From assembly GCA_028289095.1 (NCBI GenBank), contig JAQGGY010000030.1, positions 1 to 27,690 of the forward strand: 27,690 bases of DNA. Reading direction: 5' to 3'. The notes beneath the pieces were generated by a model. That model worked only from the letters and a program-made list of their open reading frames with translations, did not search any database and was not told where the DNA came from. Below are positions 6,796 to 16,400 of this stretch, piece after piece; within the stretch, counting starts at the first letter, position 1; each line of letters starts with the position of its first letter. The translations under genes and the position numbers were made by a program. Source of the DNA: Candidatus Saccharimonadota bacterium (GTDB lineage Bacteria; Patescibacteriota; Saccharimonadia; Saccharimonadales; Saccharimonadaceae).

Positions 6796-7662
6796 TTATA
6801 GTAAACTGTTGATATACTCTGCCCACTTATCGCTGCTCACCTTGACAGTAGATTTAATGAGTATTAAGAGGTTGTCTTTATAGAAAATGACGGATTGTGG
6901 GCCAAGTGCTGACGTACCAATGTGGACAATCGTGTCGCCGACGGTAATCTTTTCGCTTGCTTTATAACCGCGAGCGAGGAGTTCGATTTGTTCTTCGGTA
7001 TCAGCAAGAAAATCTTCTGGTAGTGGCTGTTGACTAACGTTGATTTGGATATCGTCGATGTGGTCGACGTAGGCATAGACAGGATTGCGATCTGGTGGGC
7101 TGACTAATGTCCAGCCCCCAAGGTCGTCAATTGTTTTTCCATGCGGCAGCCGCGTTGGGTAATCGGGCGTGCCGCGCAATAATTCGCTTGGTGAGCGAGT
7201 AGGTCTATCATCTGCCGCGACGCTGGCCTGCCGATTTCCGATTAAGTAATATCCACTAAATGCAATTAGTGCGACGGCGAATAATACACCACCGGTGACA
7301 AGCTTTTTGCGCGGCAGGGCTGAAACCTTATTTTTAATTGACGTGACTGCTGGGTGGGTTGGTAGTGTCGGATATGCTAACCTAATCTCTACTGTTCGCG
7401 TCGTTATTTTAGTCGAACGAGAGAAACGAGCTTTTTTTGGGTTGGTGGAATCTGCAGTATCAGTTAATTCTTCGGCAATAGCTAAAACCAGCGGCGCTAC
7501 CGTTTTTGGTTCATCAATTTTTGGTAAATCAACAGTTATGGGCGTGGGGGAATCCGCCGTGTTCTGATCAAGTTTTGGTGTGAGGACAGGGCGGGGGATG
7601 CGAATATCAGTCATGCTTCCATGGCCGGTCACCCTATTGTTACCCCTCCTGCGTACATCCAT
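6796..7662 (-). CDS. Single-span membrane protein, last gene of the surface island
   Basis: A 288-residue protein: a long, polar, probably disordered cytoplasmic part (1-118, rich in Pro, Thr and Lys), one membrane segment at about 121-141, then an outside domain of about 145 residues. The outside domain contains LPHGKTIDDLGGWTLVSPPDRNPVYAYVD, DDIQINVSQQPLP, and SVIFYKDNLLILIKST. That domain pattern seems conserved among Saccharibacteria, with no known function. Start: ATG 7662 would be nearly leaderless from the -10 at 7672-7677. An alternative GTG at 7632 has AGGAGGGG upstream (7643-7650), and ATG 7614 is a third option. It lies 36 bases after the kelch gene and converges with the plus-strand pair, only 8 bases apart. 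Confidence 0.72.
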   Translation of the reverse strand: MDVRRRGNNRVTGHGSMTDIRIPRPVLTPKLDQNTADSPTPITVDLPKIDEPKTVAPLVLAIAEELTDTADSTNPKKARFSRSTKITTRTVEIRLAYPTLPTHPAVTSIKNKVSALPRKKLVTGGVLFAVALIAFSGYYLIGNRQASVAADDRPTRSPSELLRGTPDYPTRLPHGKTIDDLGGWTLVSPPDRNPVYAYVDHIDDIQINVSQQPLPEDFLADTEEQIELLARGYKASEKITVGDTIVHIGTSALGPQSVIFYKDNLLILIKSTVKVSSDKWAEYINSLL

Positions 7663-7671
7663 AGTACTTAT

Positions 7672-7680
7672 AGTATACCA
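7672..7680 (-). promoter_or_regulatory. Extended -10 (TGG-TATACT) upstream of the 288-residue gene
   Basis: On the minus strand TATACT (7677-7672) is preceded by TGG (7680-7678). The predicted start is near 7665, three bases before ATG 7662. No good -35 box is visible. It lies in the 36-base gap after the kelch gene, so the small gene may also be transcribed independently. Confidence 0.4.
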
Positions 7681-7698
7681 GAGACCGTTGACGACTTG

Positions 7699-10600
7699 CT
7701 ACTGCGCATAGTATGGCGTGTCAATTGGTTGTTGCAGGCCACCTGTAAATGTACGGCCATGCATCAAGCGTTTGCTCGGATCAGCAGTAAATTGTAGAGT
7801 CAGGTCTGTAATTGTTGGGCCACGCGTCACGTCATCTGGATATCCAAAAGCCTGGGAGCTGTCGACGGTCGTGTTAAAGTAGTAGTACCTTGCACAGTTA
7901 GTGCTGACGCCGCCGCTATTCTTTGGTGTATAAACACCCGGTAGGCCTAGAGTGACATTTCCGAAGTTTGTTTCTTGTCCCCAGGCTGTCATGGCAGGTG
8001 AGGTACAAGAAGTTGTTGGACTGGTCATCGAACGGTATTTTAATTGCCAATTTGCACCGATTGAGTTGTCGAGGCCATTTAGTAACCATGAAGTTGGGAA
8101 TACATCACTATCGGTATCAACCATAATTGAATATTTGGCAACCTGCGGCTGGGATAATAACGCGGTTTGTTGCGTAGCTGGGCTGGCATACGTGAGTGTT
8201 GCGCCGCATCCGCCGCCTAATACATAAGCTTTGCCTTCATTGTATACTGCCGCTGCCCCATAACGTGCGCCCGTATAACGTTGGTTTGTTTCATACCATT
8301 CACCGATACCGGTTGGATTATTGCCAGACGCAATGGTCGTATTGGCACTGATTGGTGCGGCAAGCGTGATCGGGTCGCATATGGTAGTCGACGAACGTCC
8401 GCCGACAAGATAGATATAGCCATTGGCGGCAAAGCCTTCAGATTGGGAGAGCGGCCCAGGAAGGCTTGTCGAATATGTCCAACCGCCAGCGGTGCCTGTG
8501 CTGGTGTTTAATTGTGAGTATTGACTGTCACTTAGGTAATTCGTCCCATCAAAGCCCCCAAATACATATAGATTATTAGCATAGGCAACAGCTGTGGCGC
8601 CGCTGCGTGCGACATTAATAGAAGTGCTGGCTGTCGACCAGGCGTTAGTAATATTCCCACCTGCAGTTAATTGTGGGCTCATGTAAACGGTGTTGCAGAC
8701 ATTGCTACCCGTACAGCCCGTACCTGTGCCTTCGCCACCTATAACGTACAATCGGTTATTCCATACCGCCGATGCGAAGTTGGTCCGGCCACTTGGCAGA
8801 CCATTACTTGCTGTATTCCATGAAGTGACATTGCCAGATGCTGGGGTAGTATAATATATCTCGGATCTGCGATCGGTGGCGGTGTCGGATTGACCACCAA
8901 TGTAGTACAGTGTACCCCCTGCGGTCTCTAATTTTCCCCATGCGCGGACATCGGGCAATGAGCCTGTCGCAGCTGACCATGTGCCGATAGCGCCATTGGC
9001 GTCGATTGGCGCGTACGATACGTTGTTACTCGCACTAATACAATCGGTCGTGCTAACACACCCCCCTGCTGCATATATATAGCCATTAAGTATGGCACTA
9101 CTGACGCCGATTCGATTTGGACTGGTGGTATATGTGTTAGCAGAAGTTGCATACCCCGCTGGTGCGCCGCTGTCGTTGTTGTATATTTGGAATGTCTGGA
9201 CAACATCAGTCCTAGTTGTACAGCTGCCTGGGCTGGCACCTGCGGTACAGCCACCGATGACGTATGCGAATGAATTCGATACTGGCACACTTAATCCCCA
9301 ACGTTGATTAATAGTTACGGCTGATTCTTTAAATCCTTCACTTGCACTACCTAAACTGCCATCGCTGACGTTTACCTTGATAAAGACAATATCGGCCAAG
9401 ACACCACTGCCGCTGGTGCCGTCATATCCGCCGACAACATAGATATAGCCGTTATATCCAAAGGCGGCCGCACGTCGTCGCCCTGTCGGCATTACGTTAG
9501 GTGATTCTGTCCATGTACCACTGCCGTTGGCAGACACGACGTTGTTATTATTATCAAACTTGGCGTAACGCAGGGTAGCAAGGTCGACTTGGTTAGGAGT
9601 GACGCCGCCAATCAAATAAATATAGTTTGCATAGACGGTTCCACTCATAATACCCAGCCCAACTTGCGTATCACCCGGCACGATGCCAATCTGCTGTTGG
9701 CCACTTGTCGAGCAGCCGGCGACGGCACCACTCGTCTGGATATTACATTTATAGACACCTTGGCTATAACCGGTGCATCCGGCAGACGAGCTAGTTGTAC
9801 AGCCGCCAAAGATATAGAGATTGCCTGGATTTGTGCTTGCGGCTGTGGGGTTAGAGCGTGCGTAGGCGAATAGATATGATACTGAGATGGCACCTAATCC
9901 AGTCAATGACTGTGATGTCCATGCGCCGACACTGCCGTCATTGTTTGCCGTCGTGTAAAGGATTGTGTTTGTATTGCCGCTACCACTTAAGCCGCCGACT
10001 AAATAAATGCGGTCGCCAAACACAATCGGACTTGTTGCTGCAATCCCATTAGGGAGTAGGTTTGTTGTGTCATTGCACCAGGTACCTCCAACGTAGACAC
10101 CTCCTGGGCAAGTCGCTGGCCGTGTCATGATACCTGTTGATGATATCGATGCATACACGACGTCATTGCTTGTCGTGGAGCAGGCATTGTTTGTACATCC
10201 GCCGATAACATACAAATATCCATTAGTAATGACTGCTGCCGATAGCATATTTCCTACCGTTGCCGAACCTGGCAAGTTACAGCTGGTCGGGGCTCCTCCG
10301 CTACATGGCGCGGTGCCGCTTGCTACTGACTGGTCAACGGTCGAAGCATCACCGTCTTGGTTTATTGTGCCGTAATTGATCGTATTTAGCATATTTGTAG
10401 TACAATCTCCGGTTGTCGTGTTCTGCGCCGAACACCCGCCAATTTCGTAAATACTATCACGCCACGCAATCAGACTCGCGCCCATACGCTGGTCGGTGAC
10501 GCCACCCATATTGTTCCATACGTCCAAGCTACCGTCAGCATTGATGCTGGCTACCTGCGTATCAGATCGTACGGTCGTACAGTATCCGCTGGCATTCACA

Positions 10601-13410
10601 GCACTACAGCCACCAGATATGTATAAATAGCCACCCCAAACTACTGAAAAATTGCCTCCTCCCGTCTTGCGTCCAGTATTAAAGCTGGAAGTTTGTATCC
10701 AGTTATTCAGTGAGCCATCGCTGTTGATTTTTACGTAATAGACAGAGTTTAATAAGGCGCCGCCAATACTCGACGTGCCGCCAAGGACGTACAGTCGATC
10801 ATTGTATACCTGCGCACTATGGCCGTATAGGTTAATTGGGAGTGATGTAGAAGCAGCCCAGCTACCAAGCTTTCCATTTGGATTAATATCAGCGACTTCA
10901 ACGGTGCTAACAGCCGCACTTGTCGATAATCCGCCGATTAAGTACATGCGGTTATTGTAGGCCACCGCCGAGGTGTATGCGCGCACCGAACTAAGGTTGG
11001 TATCCTGGTACCAGTAAGACCAATTAGTTTTGTTTGGATCTGTCGGATGCCATAACTGCGGCTCCCCATTGGAACCAAGTTTTGTGATATAGACGGTATT
11101 TTGTCGGGCGTCGGCAGTGTTCGTGCCGCCAAATGCGTATAAAAAGCCATTGTATGCCACAAGTGAAAAGTTTGCACGCGCCTGCGGCAGGTTATATGCA
11201 GCGGTCGTACACCAGCCGCTACAGGTACCAGCACCAGGGTTTGCGCTGTCAATCGTTCCGTTTGTCGTATTAAATTTAGCCCAATTGACGGATTGAGTTG
11301 CTGTAGTGCCGCCACTACCATATGTGATAACAGTCAGGCCGTCGGCACCCTTACTTCCCGCAACACCAACGCCACCGGCGCCACCACCTTGACCAGCGCC
11401 ATTACGAAAGGCGTCTGCTGAGTTTGCCGGCGTTGCACCGCTGCCGGCAGTATTTGTCACTGATGTAGCACCGATGATTGCATAGCTAGAGCCACCACCG
11501 CCGCCACCAGCGCCTGTTCGGCGTGCGGATCCTGAACCACCACCGCCACCAAAGTAGCCGCCACCACCGCCACCACCACCAGCGCGCTCAGTATTAACCG
11601 GCGCTCCACCGTCTCCACCAGTTGCAAGCCCACCAATCGCACCGGAACCATCAGCGCCTGCACCCGTTCGTCCATCGCCGCCAAGCCCTCCTGTCAGTGA
11701 ACTACCAGCAGTGCCAGGATTATTGCCACCCGAACCAGCCGCGCCACCAGCACTTTGGGTGCCACCACCGCCGCCACCAGCGCCACCACTCGTCGTACCG
11801 GCGACTCCAGTTGCACCACCGCCCGCCCCACCAGCACCACCAATGCCTCCGGTTCGGCTTCCGCCACCACCAGCACCCGCACCACCGGCCGCAATAGTTA
11901 AAGGAGTAGATCCACGATAAAGGCTTGAATAACCACCACCACCACCGCCGCCACCTGCCATGTTGCTTCCGCCTGGATTTGTACCGCCACTACCGCCACC
12001 ACCAACGTACACATTTAATACTTCACCAGGAGTAACGGCTATTGTTCCAGTAATGTAACCAGCGCCGCCACCTACACCACCAGCAGAGCCGTTGCCAATT
12101 TCGCCACCGCCACCACCACCGCCACCACCACCCCACATTTTAACGGTGATACTAGTGACATCAGCAGGAACAGTAAATGTATCGATGCCTTGTGTATTGT
12201 AAACCTGACCATTAAAAGATATGCCGCCGACTGAATATATATATCCACCCGCTGCGACTGCGCCGTTTCCCCAAGAAGAGGCGGGAAGGTTGGTGGTTGG
12301 ATTCCAGGTATCGAATCGAGCGCCAGTTGTACGACCTTTTTCAATCAATTGGTTGTCGACATTGAAATTAATGTTCGTTTCATTGTTGCCATACATGAAC
12401 TGTTGGGCGCTTGCGACATAGATACTCGGGTCAATTGATAGCGGGTAATGTGCTTTTTCAAGGCCCGTGACGGCTACTTTTAATTTATCTCCATTAAGAA
12501 GGTAGACGGCTTTTACATCAGATTGCTGTTTATCTGCTTCGACAATGACAGGACGAGGAATGGTGAATAGCAGGGTATCTTTTTCTGAATTTTTGCGGGC
12601 TTTTTGTAAAAGTTCAGCGTCCTTTTCGGAGCCTGTAGATATACTACCGCTAAAAAGTTTATTACCGTAAACACCGATACCGCCATCGGCTTCCAACCGC
12701 GCAATCATGCCATCACCCAGCCCAAGTGTGTAGTCTAGTGTCATTTCGTCGCTATTGGTATGAGTTAGAATTATGTCTTCTTTAACTCCTGTTGCTTGCA
12801 TGGCATACACTGACCAGCCCATACCATTCGTGAGTGGGTACACGATACGGTTACCGTCTTGCTCGCCATCAAGCATGCTAAATTTTGGCGTCAGGCTAAA
12901 ATCAATCTTATTGACTGGGTCAGAAACAGACACACCTTTCGCAGGATCTTTGTGCGCGATGGCGGATACTTGCTGAGAACCAGTCTGTAATGATTCGGCG
13001 CTAGGAAGACTTTGGCCATTATTAAAATTAAACGTCTGCGAATTAGCGTCATAAGTAAGTTTTTTCGCCAATGATTCATTGACTGCAGGTAGCAATGAAC
13101 CGGCCGATCCGAGCGCGTAGGTATGCTGAATGAATAGAGGTTGCAAGACGACGTACATTTCAGACAGTAAAATCACACCTACAGCAGCCATGATACCTAT
13201 CCGTACGCGGCGTTTCTTCGTATATGGGCGCAGTGCTGTTTGCATTCGTTGCGGGATGATGCGTCGTAGTGTTTTATGTGTTGACCGGGCGATTTTAGAG
13301 TGAAAGAATTGTTTGACCACGTTTTTAATGGGCAGGAAAATACCATTAAGCCGATGGTGTAATTCAAGAAGTAGGGCGTGTATAGTTTTATATTTCATTA
13401 TCTGTCGCAT
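7699..13410 (-). CDS. Giant kelch-repeat surface protein with glycine-rich insertion
   Basis: A 1903-residue protein. Residues 1-70 are basic; a hydrophobic segment at about 71-93 ends near TYA (97-99), acting either as a signal anchor or as a signal peptide with a very long n-region. Residues 100-330 form a beta-rich N-domain ending YPLSIDPSIYV. About 18 kelch motifs of the form YIYVVGG follow, from about 380 to 1800, enough for two or three beta-propellers. A glycine-rich domain (about 405-700) interrupts the first kelch unit. Many blades carry a Cys pair right after the GG. The last 130 residues (KYSIMVDTDSDVFPTSW ... RLMHGRTFTGG) form a distinct module that I recall from other Saccharibacterial surface proteins. 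ATG 13410 overlaps the stop of the upstream fibre gene (TAATG), so the two are translationally coupled. Likely an adhesin or surface-binding protein (inference). Confidence 0.85.
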   Translation of the reverse strand: MRQIMKYKTIHALLLELHHRLNGIFLPIKNVVKQFFHSKIARSTHKTLRRIIPQRMQTALRPYTKKRRVRIGIMAAVGVILLSEMYVVLQPLFIQHTYALGSAGSLLPAVNESLAKKLTYDANSQTFNFNNGQSLPSAESLQTGSQQVSAIAHKDPAKGVSVSDPVNKIDFSLTPKFSMLDGEQDGNRIVYPLTNGMGWSVYAMQATGVKEDIILTHTNSDEMTLDYTLGLGDGMIARLEADGGIGVYGNKLFSGSISTGSEKDAELLQKARKNSEKDTLLFTIPRPVIVEADKQQSDVKAVYLLNGDKLKVAVTGLEKAHYPLSIDPSIYVASAQQFMYGNNETNINFNVDNQLIEKGRTTGARFDTWNPTTNLPASSWGNGAVAAGGYIYSVGGISFNGQVYNTQGIDTFTVPADVTSITVKMWGGGGGGGGGGEIGNGSAGGVGGGAGYITGTIAVTPGEVLNVYVGGGGSGGTNPGGSNMAGGGGGGGGYSSLYRGSTPLTIAAGGAGAGGGGSRTGGIGGAGGAGGGATGVAGTTSGGAGGGGGGTQSAGGAAGSGGNNPGTAGSSLTGGLGGDGRTGAGADGSGAIGGLATGGDGGAPVNTERAGGGGGGGGYFGGGGGSGSARRTGAGGGGGGSSYAIIGATSVTNTAGSGATPANSADAFRNGAGQGGGAGGVGVAGSKGADGLTVITYGSGGTTATQSVNWAKFNTTNGTIDSANPGAGTCSGWCTTAAYNLPQARANFSLVAYNGFLYAFGGTNTADARQNTVYITKLGSNGEPQLWHPTDPNKTNWSYWYQDTNLSSVRAYTSAVAYNNRMYLIGGLSTSAAVSTVEVADINPNGKLGSWAASTSLPINLYGHSAQVYNDRLYVLGGTSSIGGALLNSVYYVKINSDGSLNNWIQTSSFNTGRKTGGGNFSVVWGGYLYISGGCSAVNASGYCTTVRSDTQVASINADGSLDVWNNMGGVTDQRMGASLIAWRDSIYEIGGCSAQNTTTGDCTTNMLNTINYGTINQDGDASTVDQSVASGTAPCSGGAPTSCNLPGSATVGNMLSAAVITNGYLYVIGGCTNNACSTTSNDVVYASISSTGIMTRPATCPGGVYVGGTWCNDTTNLLPNGIAATSPIVFGDRIYLVGGLSGSGNTNTILYTTANNDGSVGAWTSQSLTGLGAISVSYLFAYARSNPTAASTNPGNLYIFGGCTTSSSAGCTGYSQGVYKCNIQTSGAVAGCSTSGQQQIGIVPGDTQVGLGIMSGTVYANYIYLIGGVTPNQVDLATLRYAKFDNNNNVVSANGSGTWTESPNVMPTGRRRAAAFGYNGYIYVVGGYDGTSGSGVLADIVFIKVNVSDGSLGSASEGFKESAVTINQRWGLSVPVSNSFAYVIGGCTAGASPGSCTTRTDVVQTFQIYNNDSGAPAGYATSANTYTTSPNRIGVSSAILNGYIYAAGGCVSTTDCISASNNVSYAPIDANGAIGTWSAATGSLPDVRAWGKLETAGGTLYYIGGQSDTATDRRSEIYYTTPASGNVTSWNTASNGLPSGRTNFASAVWNNRLYVIGGEGTGTGCTGSNVCNTVYMSPQLTAGGNITNAWSTASTSINVARSGATAVAYANNLYVFGGFDGTNYLSDSQYSQLNTSTGTAGGWTYSTSLPGPLSQSEGFAANGYIYLVGGRSSTTICDPITLAAPISANTTIASGNNPTGIGEWYETNQRYTGARYGAAAVYNEGKAYVLGGGCGATLTYASPATQQTALLSQPQVAKYSIMVDTDSDVFPTSWLLNGLDNSIGANWQLKYRSMTSPTTSCTSPAMTAWGQETNFGNVTLGLPGVYTPKNSGGVSTNCARYYYFNTTVDSSQAFGYPDDVTRGPTITDLTLQFTADPSKRLMHGRTFTGGLQQPIDTPYYAQ
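11310..12190 (-). other. Coding segment for the glycine-rich domain inside the kelch protein
   Basis: Encodes roughly residues 405-700. The domain opens with DTFTVPADVTSITVKMWG, continues with YITGTIAVTPGEVLNVYVGGGG and GGGGGGGYSSLYRG, and ends GADGLTVITYG. This opening, the xVxPGExLxVxVGGGG strand and the closing strand are the hallmarks of the bacterial glycine-rich domain family. The DNA is a dense run of GGN codons (read as CCN on the plus strand) using several synonymous codons rather than one pure triplet repeat. Boundaries are approximate. Confidence 0.8.
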
Positions 13411-16400
13411 TACCTGTTGCTAAATGTGAAGTTAAGGTTACCGACATAGGCATTTGCATTCTGACTTGCACTAACGCTAATCTTGAATACAATACTGTTA
13501 CCACCGCCAAAGCCACATGTTGATGGGTCGGCTGCACCGGAAGCGATGCCTGTCCGCCAGGATGTGACGTTGCCGCTAGCGACTGAAACGGCTGACCCGC
13601 AAGTGGTCATACCGGTGCTTGGATCATTTTTGTATATCTGGTACTGAACGGATGAGTTGGCGCTGTCAGTGCGTCCCATAATCGATGTTTGACCTGATGC
13701 AAAACTTTTAAAAGTTGTCGGCAATTGGTACGTGACGAATATTGAATATGTTTGTGCGCTTGCCTGTGGTGATGTCCATTTATAAAAGTTGAATGTTTCA
13801 TTCGCGCCGCATACTATTGATTGGCCGGATGAGCCATCATTCAGGTTGAGTGTATCAGAACAAATATCTGATGTCATCGTACCGACACCGGTTCCATGCA
13901 TGACAGCGTTTGTGTATTCCGGTGAAATGGTCACGACATTATCAGGGGATGACCCACAAGCACCCCAGCCGTCTGCTTCGTAACACTGCAGTTTTCCAAG
14001 ACTGGTATCGTAATACATAGATCCTAACAGCGCATCGTTATTACTTGCGATCGGGGCTGAGGCTCCTCGGTCAAGTGTTAGCAATGTAGCTGGTCCACCG
14101 TTGATACCGCCACCAATTTGAACGTTCGGCGTCGCATTTGACGATAATGTCATCGAGAATGTATCGACATAAAACGTACGGGGTGTCGCATCGGTCTGCG
14201 TAAAGTAAATGTATGGATCAGTCGCCGCGGTAGAATCTGTCGTGATATAACAGGTGATTTGTGTAAAGGTAGTCAGGGTTGTTGAAACTGTTTGCGTATT
14301 GTAATCCGCACAACTGGTCAGACTTGCACCGGCATTTCGTGTATATCGGATGGTAAAGTTATTCAAACTGGTGGCACTTGCGGCGTAGGCGGTAACACGA
14401 TATAGGGTGTTAGGCAGTGGATTAATCGCTAGCTTATTGCGAACACCCTGGCCAGTGCCAGTTGTTATAACTTGCGCACTGTCACTAGCGTCGTTGCCGA
14501 CAGTGGTGCTGCGGCTGACAGTACCGGTAGACACCGAAGACCAGTTGGTTACAAAGTTGATGTCATCAACGACGCTTCCATCGGTTGCGTAGTTATAATC
14601 CGCTGCAATCGCAACACTTAGGTTGTCAACATAAAACGTGCGCTGCGTGCCACTACCAGTTTGTCTGATCAGGATCGCATTACTGCTAGTGACGCCACTG
14701 GCTGGAGCGGTAAATGCACAGTTTACTTTAGTCCAAAGGCTAGTATTTACAGCTTGAGCTGTCGTACAAGCAACTGATGCTGCGATTCCATCGACAGAAT
14801 AGTACACATTCATATCAGTGAATGTACCGCCGGATAAACGTGCGGCGAACGAAACGTTGTAGTGATTATTTGGTGTTAATGCGCCAGTAAGTGTATTTTT
14901 AATACCATCGTTAGCGGCCGTCGTTGTGACAACTACTGCAGATGCCTGACCGGTTGCAATAAAATTACCGGCGGTCGTATAGCGACTGGTTGTGGCAGCG
15001 CCTAGTGAACTCCATGTGCTTGCTGGAAAGGTAGCTGCGCCGCCACTGCCTGGGGTTTCGATGCCGCTATTTGATGAGTATTCGGTAACGTTGCTGTTGA
15101 CTGAAAATAATACGGCAGCTGATGCGGTTTGAACGCTTAGTAATGTACCATTGACTGGCGCCGTTGAGCTATCTCGAATAGTAAACCCGTTAGTTGTCGA
15201 TGTTTTACTGACGATCAGTTCGGCACCACCGGCACTTTGCAATGTGTTGTCGTAGGCTGATTGTAGGGTAGTCGAACTGGATGCGCCGGCCGCTGTCCAA
15301 TCGGTGCCGTTCCAGATCATCGTTGCTGAGGTATTCTGACGCATCGAGATTAGATTACCAACACCACCACCGTTAACTGACACGGTAAAGTCACTGGAGC
15401 CATTAGCGGCAGTCAGATAGACGATACGACCAGCCGTTAGGATAGTCGGGTTAGGTAATGTAGCTGTTTGGCCTAATTGATTAAATCCAACTAAAATAGC
15501 AGCCGAATTATTAACTGATGCCGTAGCGATCGTACAGCTATTTGTGACTAACGCGCCTCCTGTGTAACAGTTGGCGTCATTAGTCGTGGTTGAAAACGTT
15601 GGTGTTGTTAATACGATAAGGCCATTCGCCCCGGTGCCGATGCCGGCACCGCCGGATAACGTAATCGAGCCACCATTGGCGTTGCCGACGGTCGCATTGC
15701 CACCTTGGATAGTAATCGAACCACCAGCGACTGTGGTCGTGCTGCTGGCTGTACCGTTAATCGTAAAGCTATTTGGCGTGGCTGCCGTTACACCATTGCC
15801 TAAGTAAAGGCTGTTAGTATTGTCGAATGTCGCTCGTGTCGTGCCGTTGGTGGCAAGAGTAATGTTGCCTTTAGCTTGTAGTGTAGTGGTGCCGCCTGTG
15901 GCTGCTCCGCCCGCACCAATGACAACATTTGTCGTGCCGCCAGTTGTATTGTTATTGCCAACGTTGACGGTTTGCGTACCGCTTGCTAGGGTAGAGTTAC
16001 CGATCTGAATCGTGCTGGCGTGGCTGCTACCAATGCTAATCGTCCCGTCCAAACCTGCGCCGTTTTTCAGCCCAGCATCAATAGCGACGTTGCCGCCGTT
16101 ACCATTAGTGCCGCCGCCCGCGCCACCTTGCAATACCAAGTTGCCGCCAGTTAGCGCACCTGCGCCAGTGCCAGCCGCTCCAGCTGTAACGGTCATTATT
16201 TTACCTGCTGTACTGGCCGCGGCAGTTGCCACCGATAACGTATGGTCGGCATTGGCGCCAAAGGTAAAGTTACCTGTATTTGTGATCAATAATGCATCAG
16301 ATCCAGCGGATTGGAGCTGTAGTAAATTACCGGTGTTGGTTTTGTTGATAAAGATACTGCTGGTATTGGTTGACGCGTCAGTTTGTACACCTTGCGCTAA

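Noticed and set aside
11622..11920. Plus-strand proline- or histidine-rich frames opposite the glycine-rich domain
   Set aside because: Poly-Pro/His is what GGN-coding DNA gives when read in reverse; no start signals and two overlapping frames show the same artefact.
7699..13410. Kelch repeats as DNA-level repeats or a CRISPR-like array
   Set aside because: The repetition is at protein level with diverged codons and variable spacing; no regular DNA repeat-spacer structure exists anywhere in the window.
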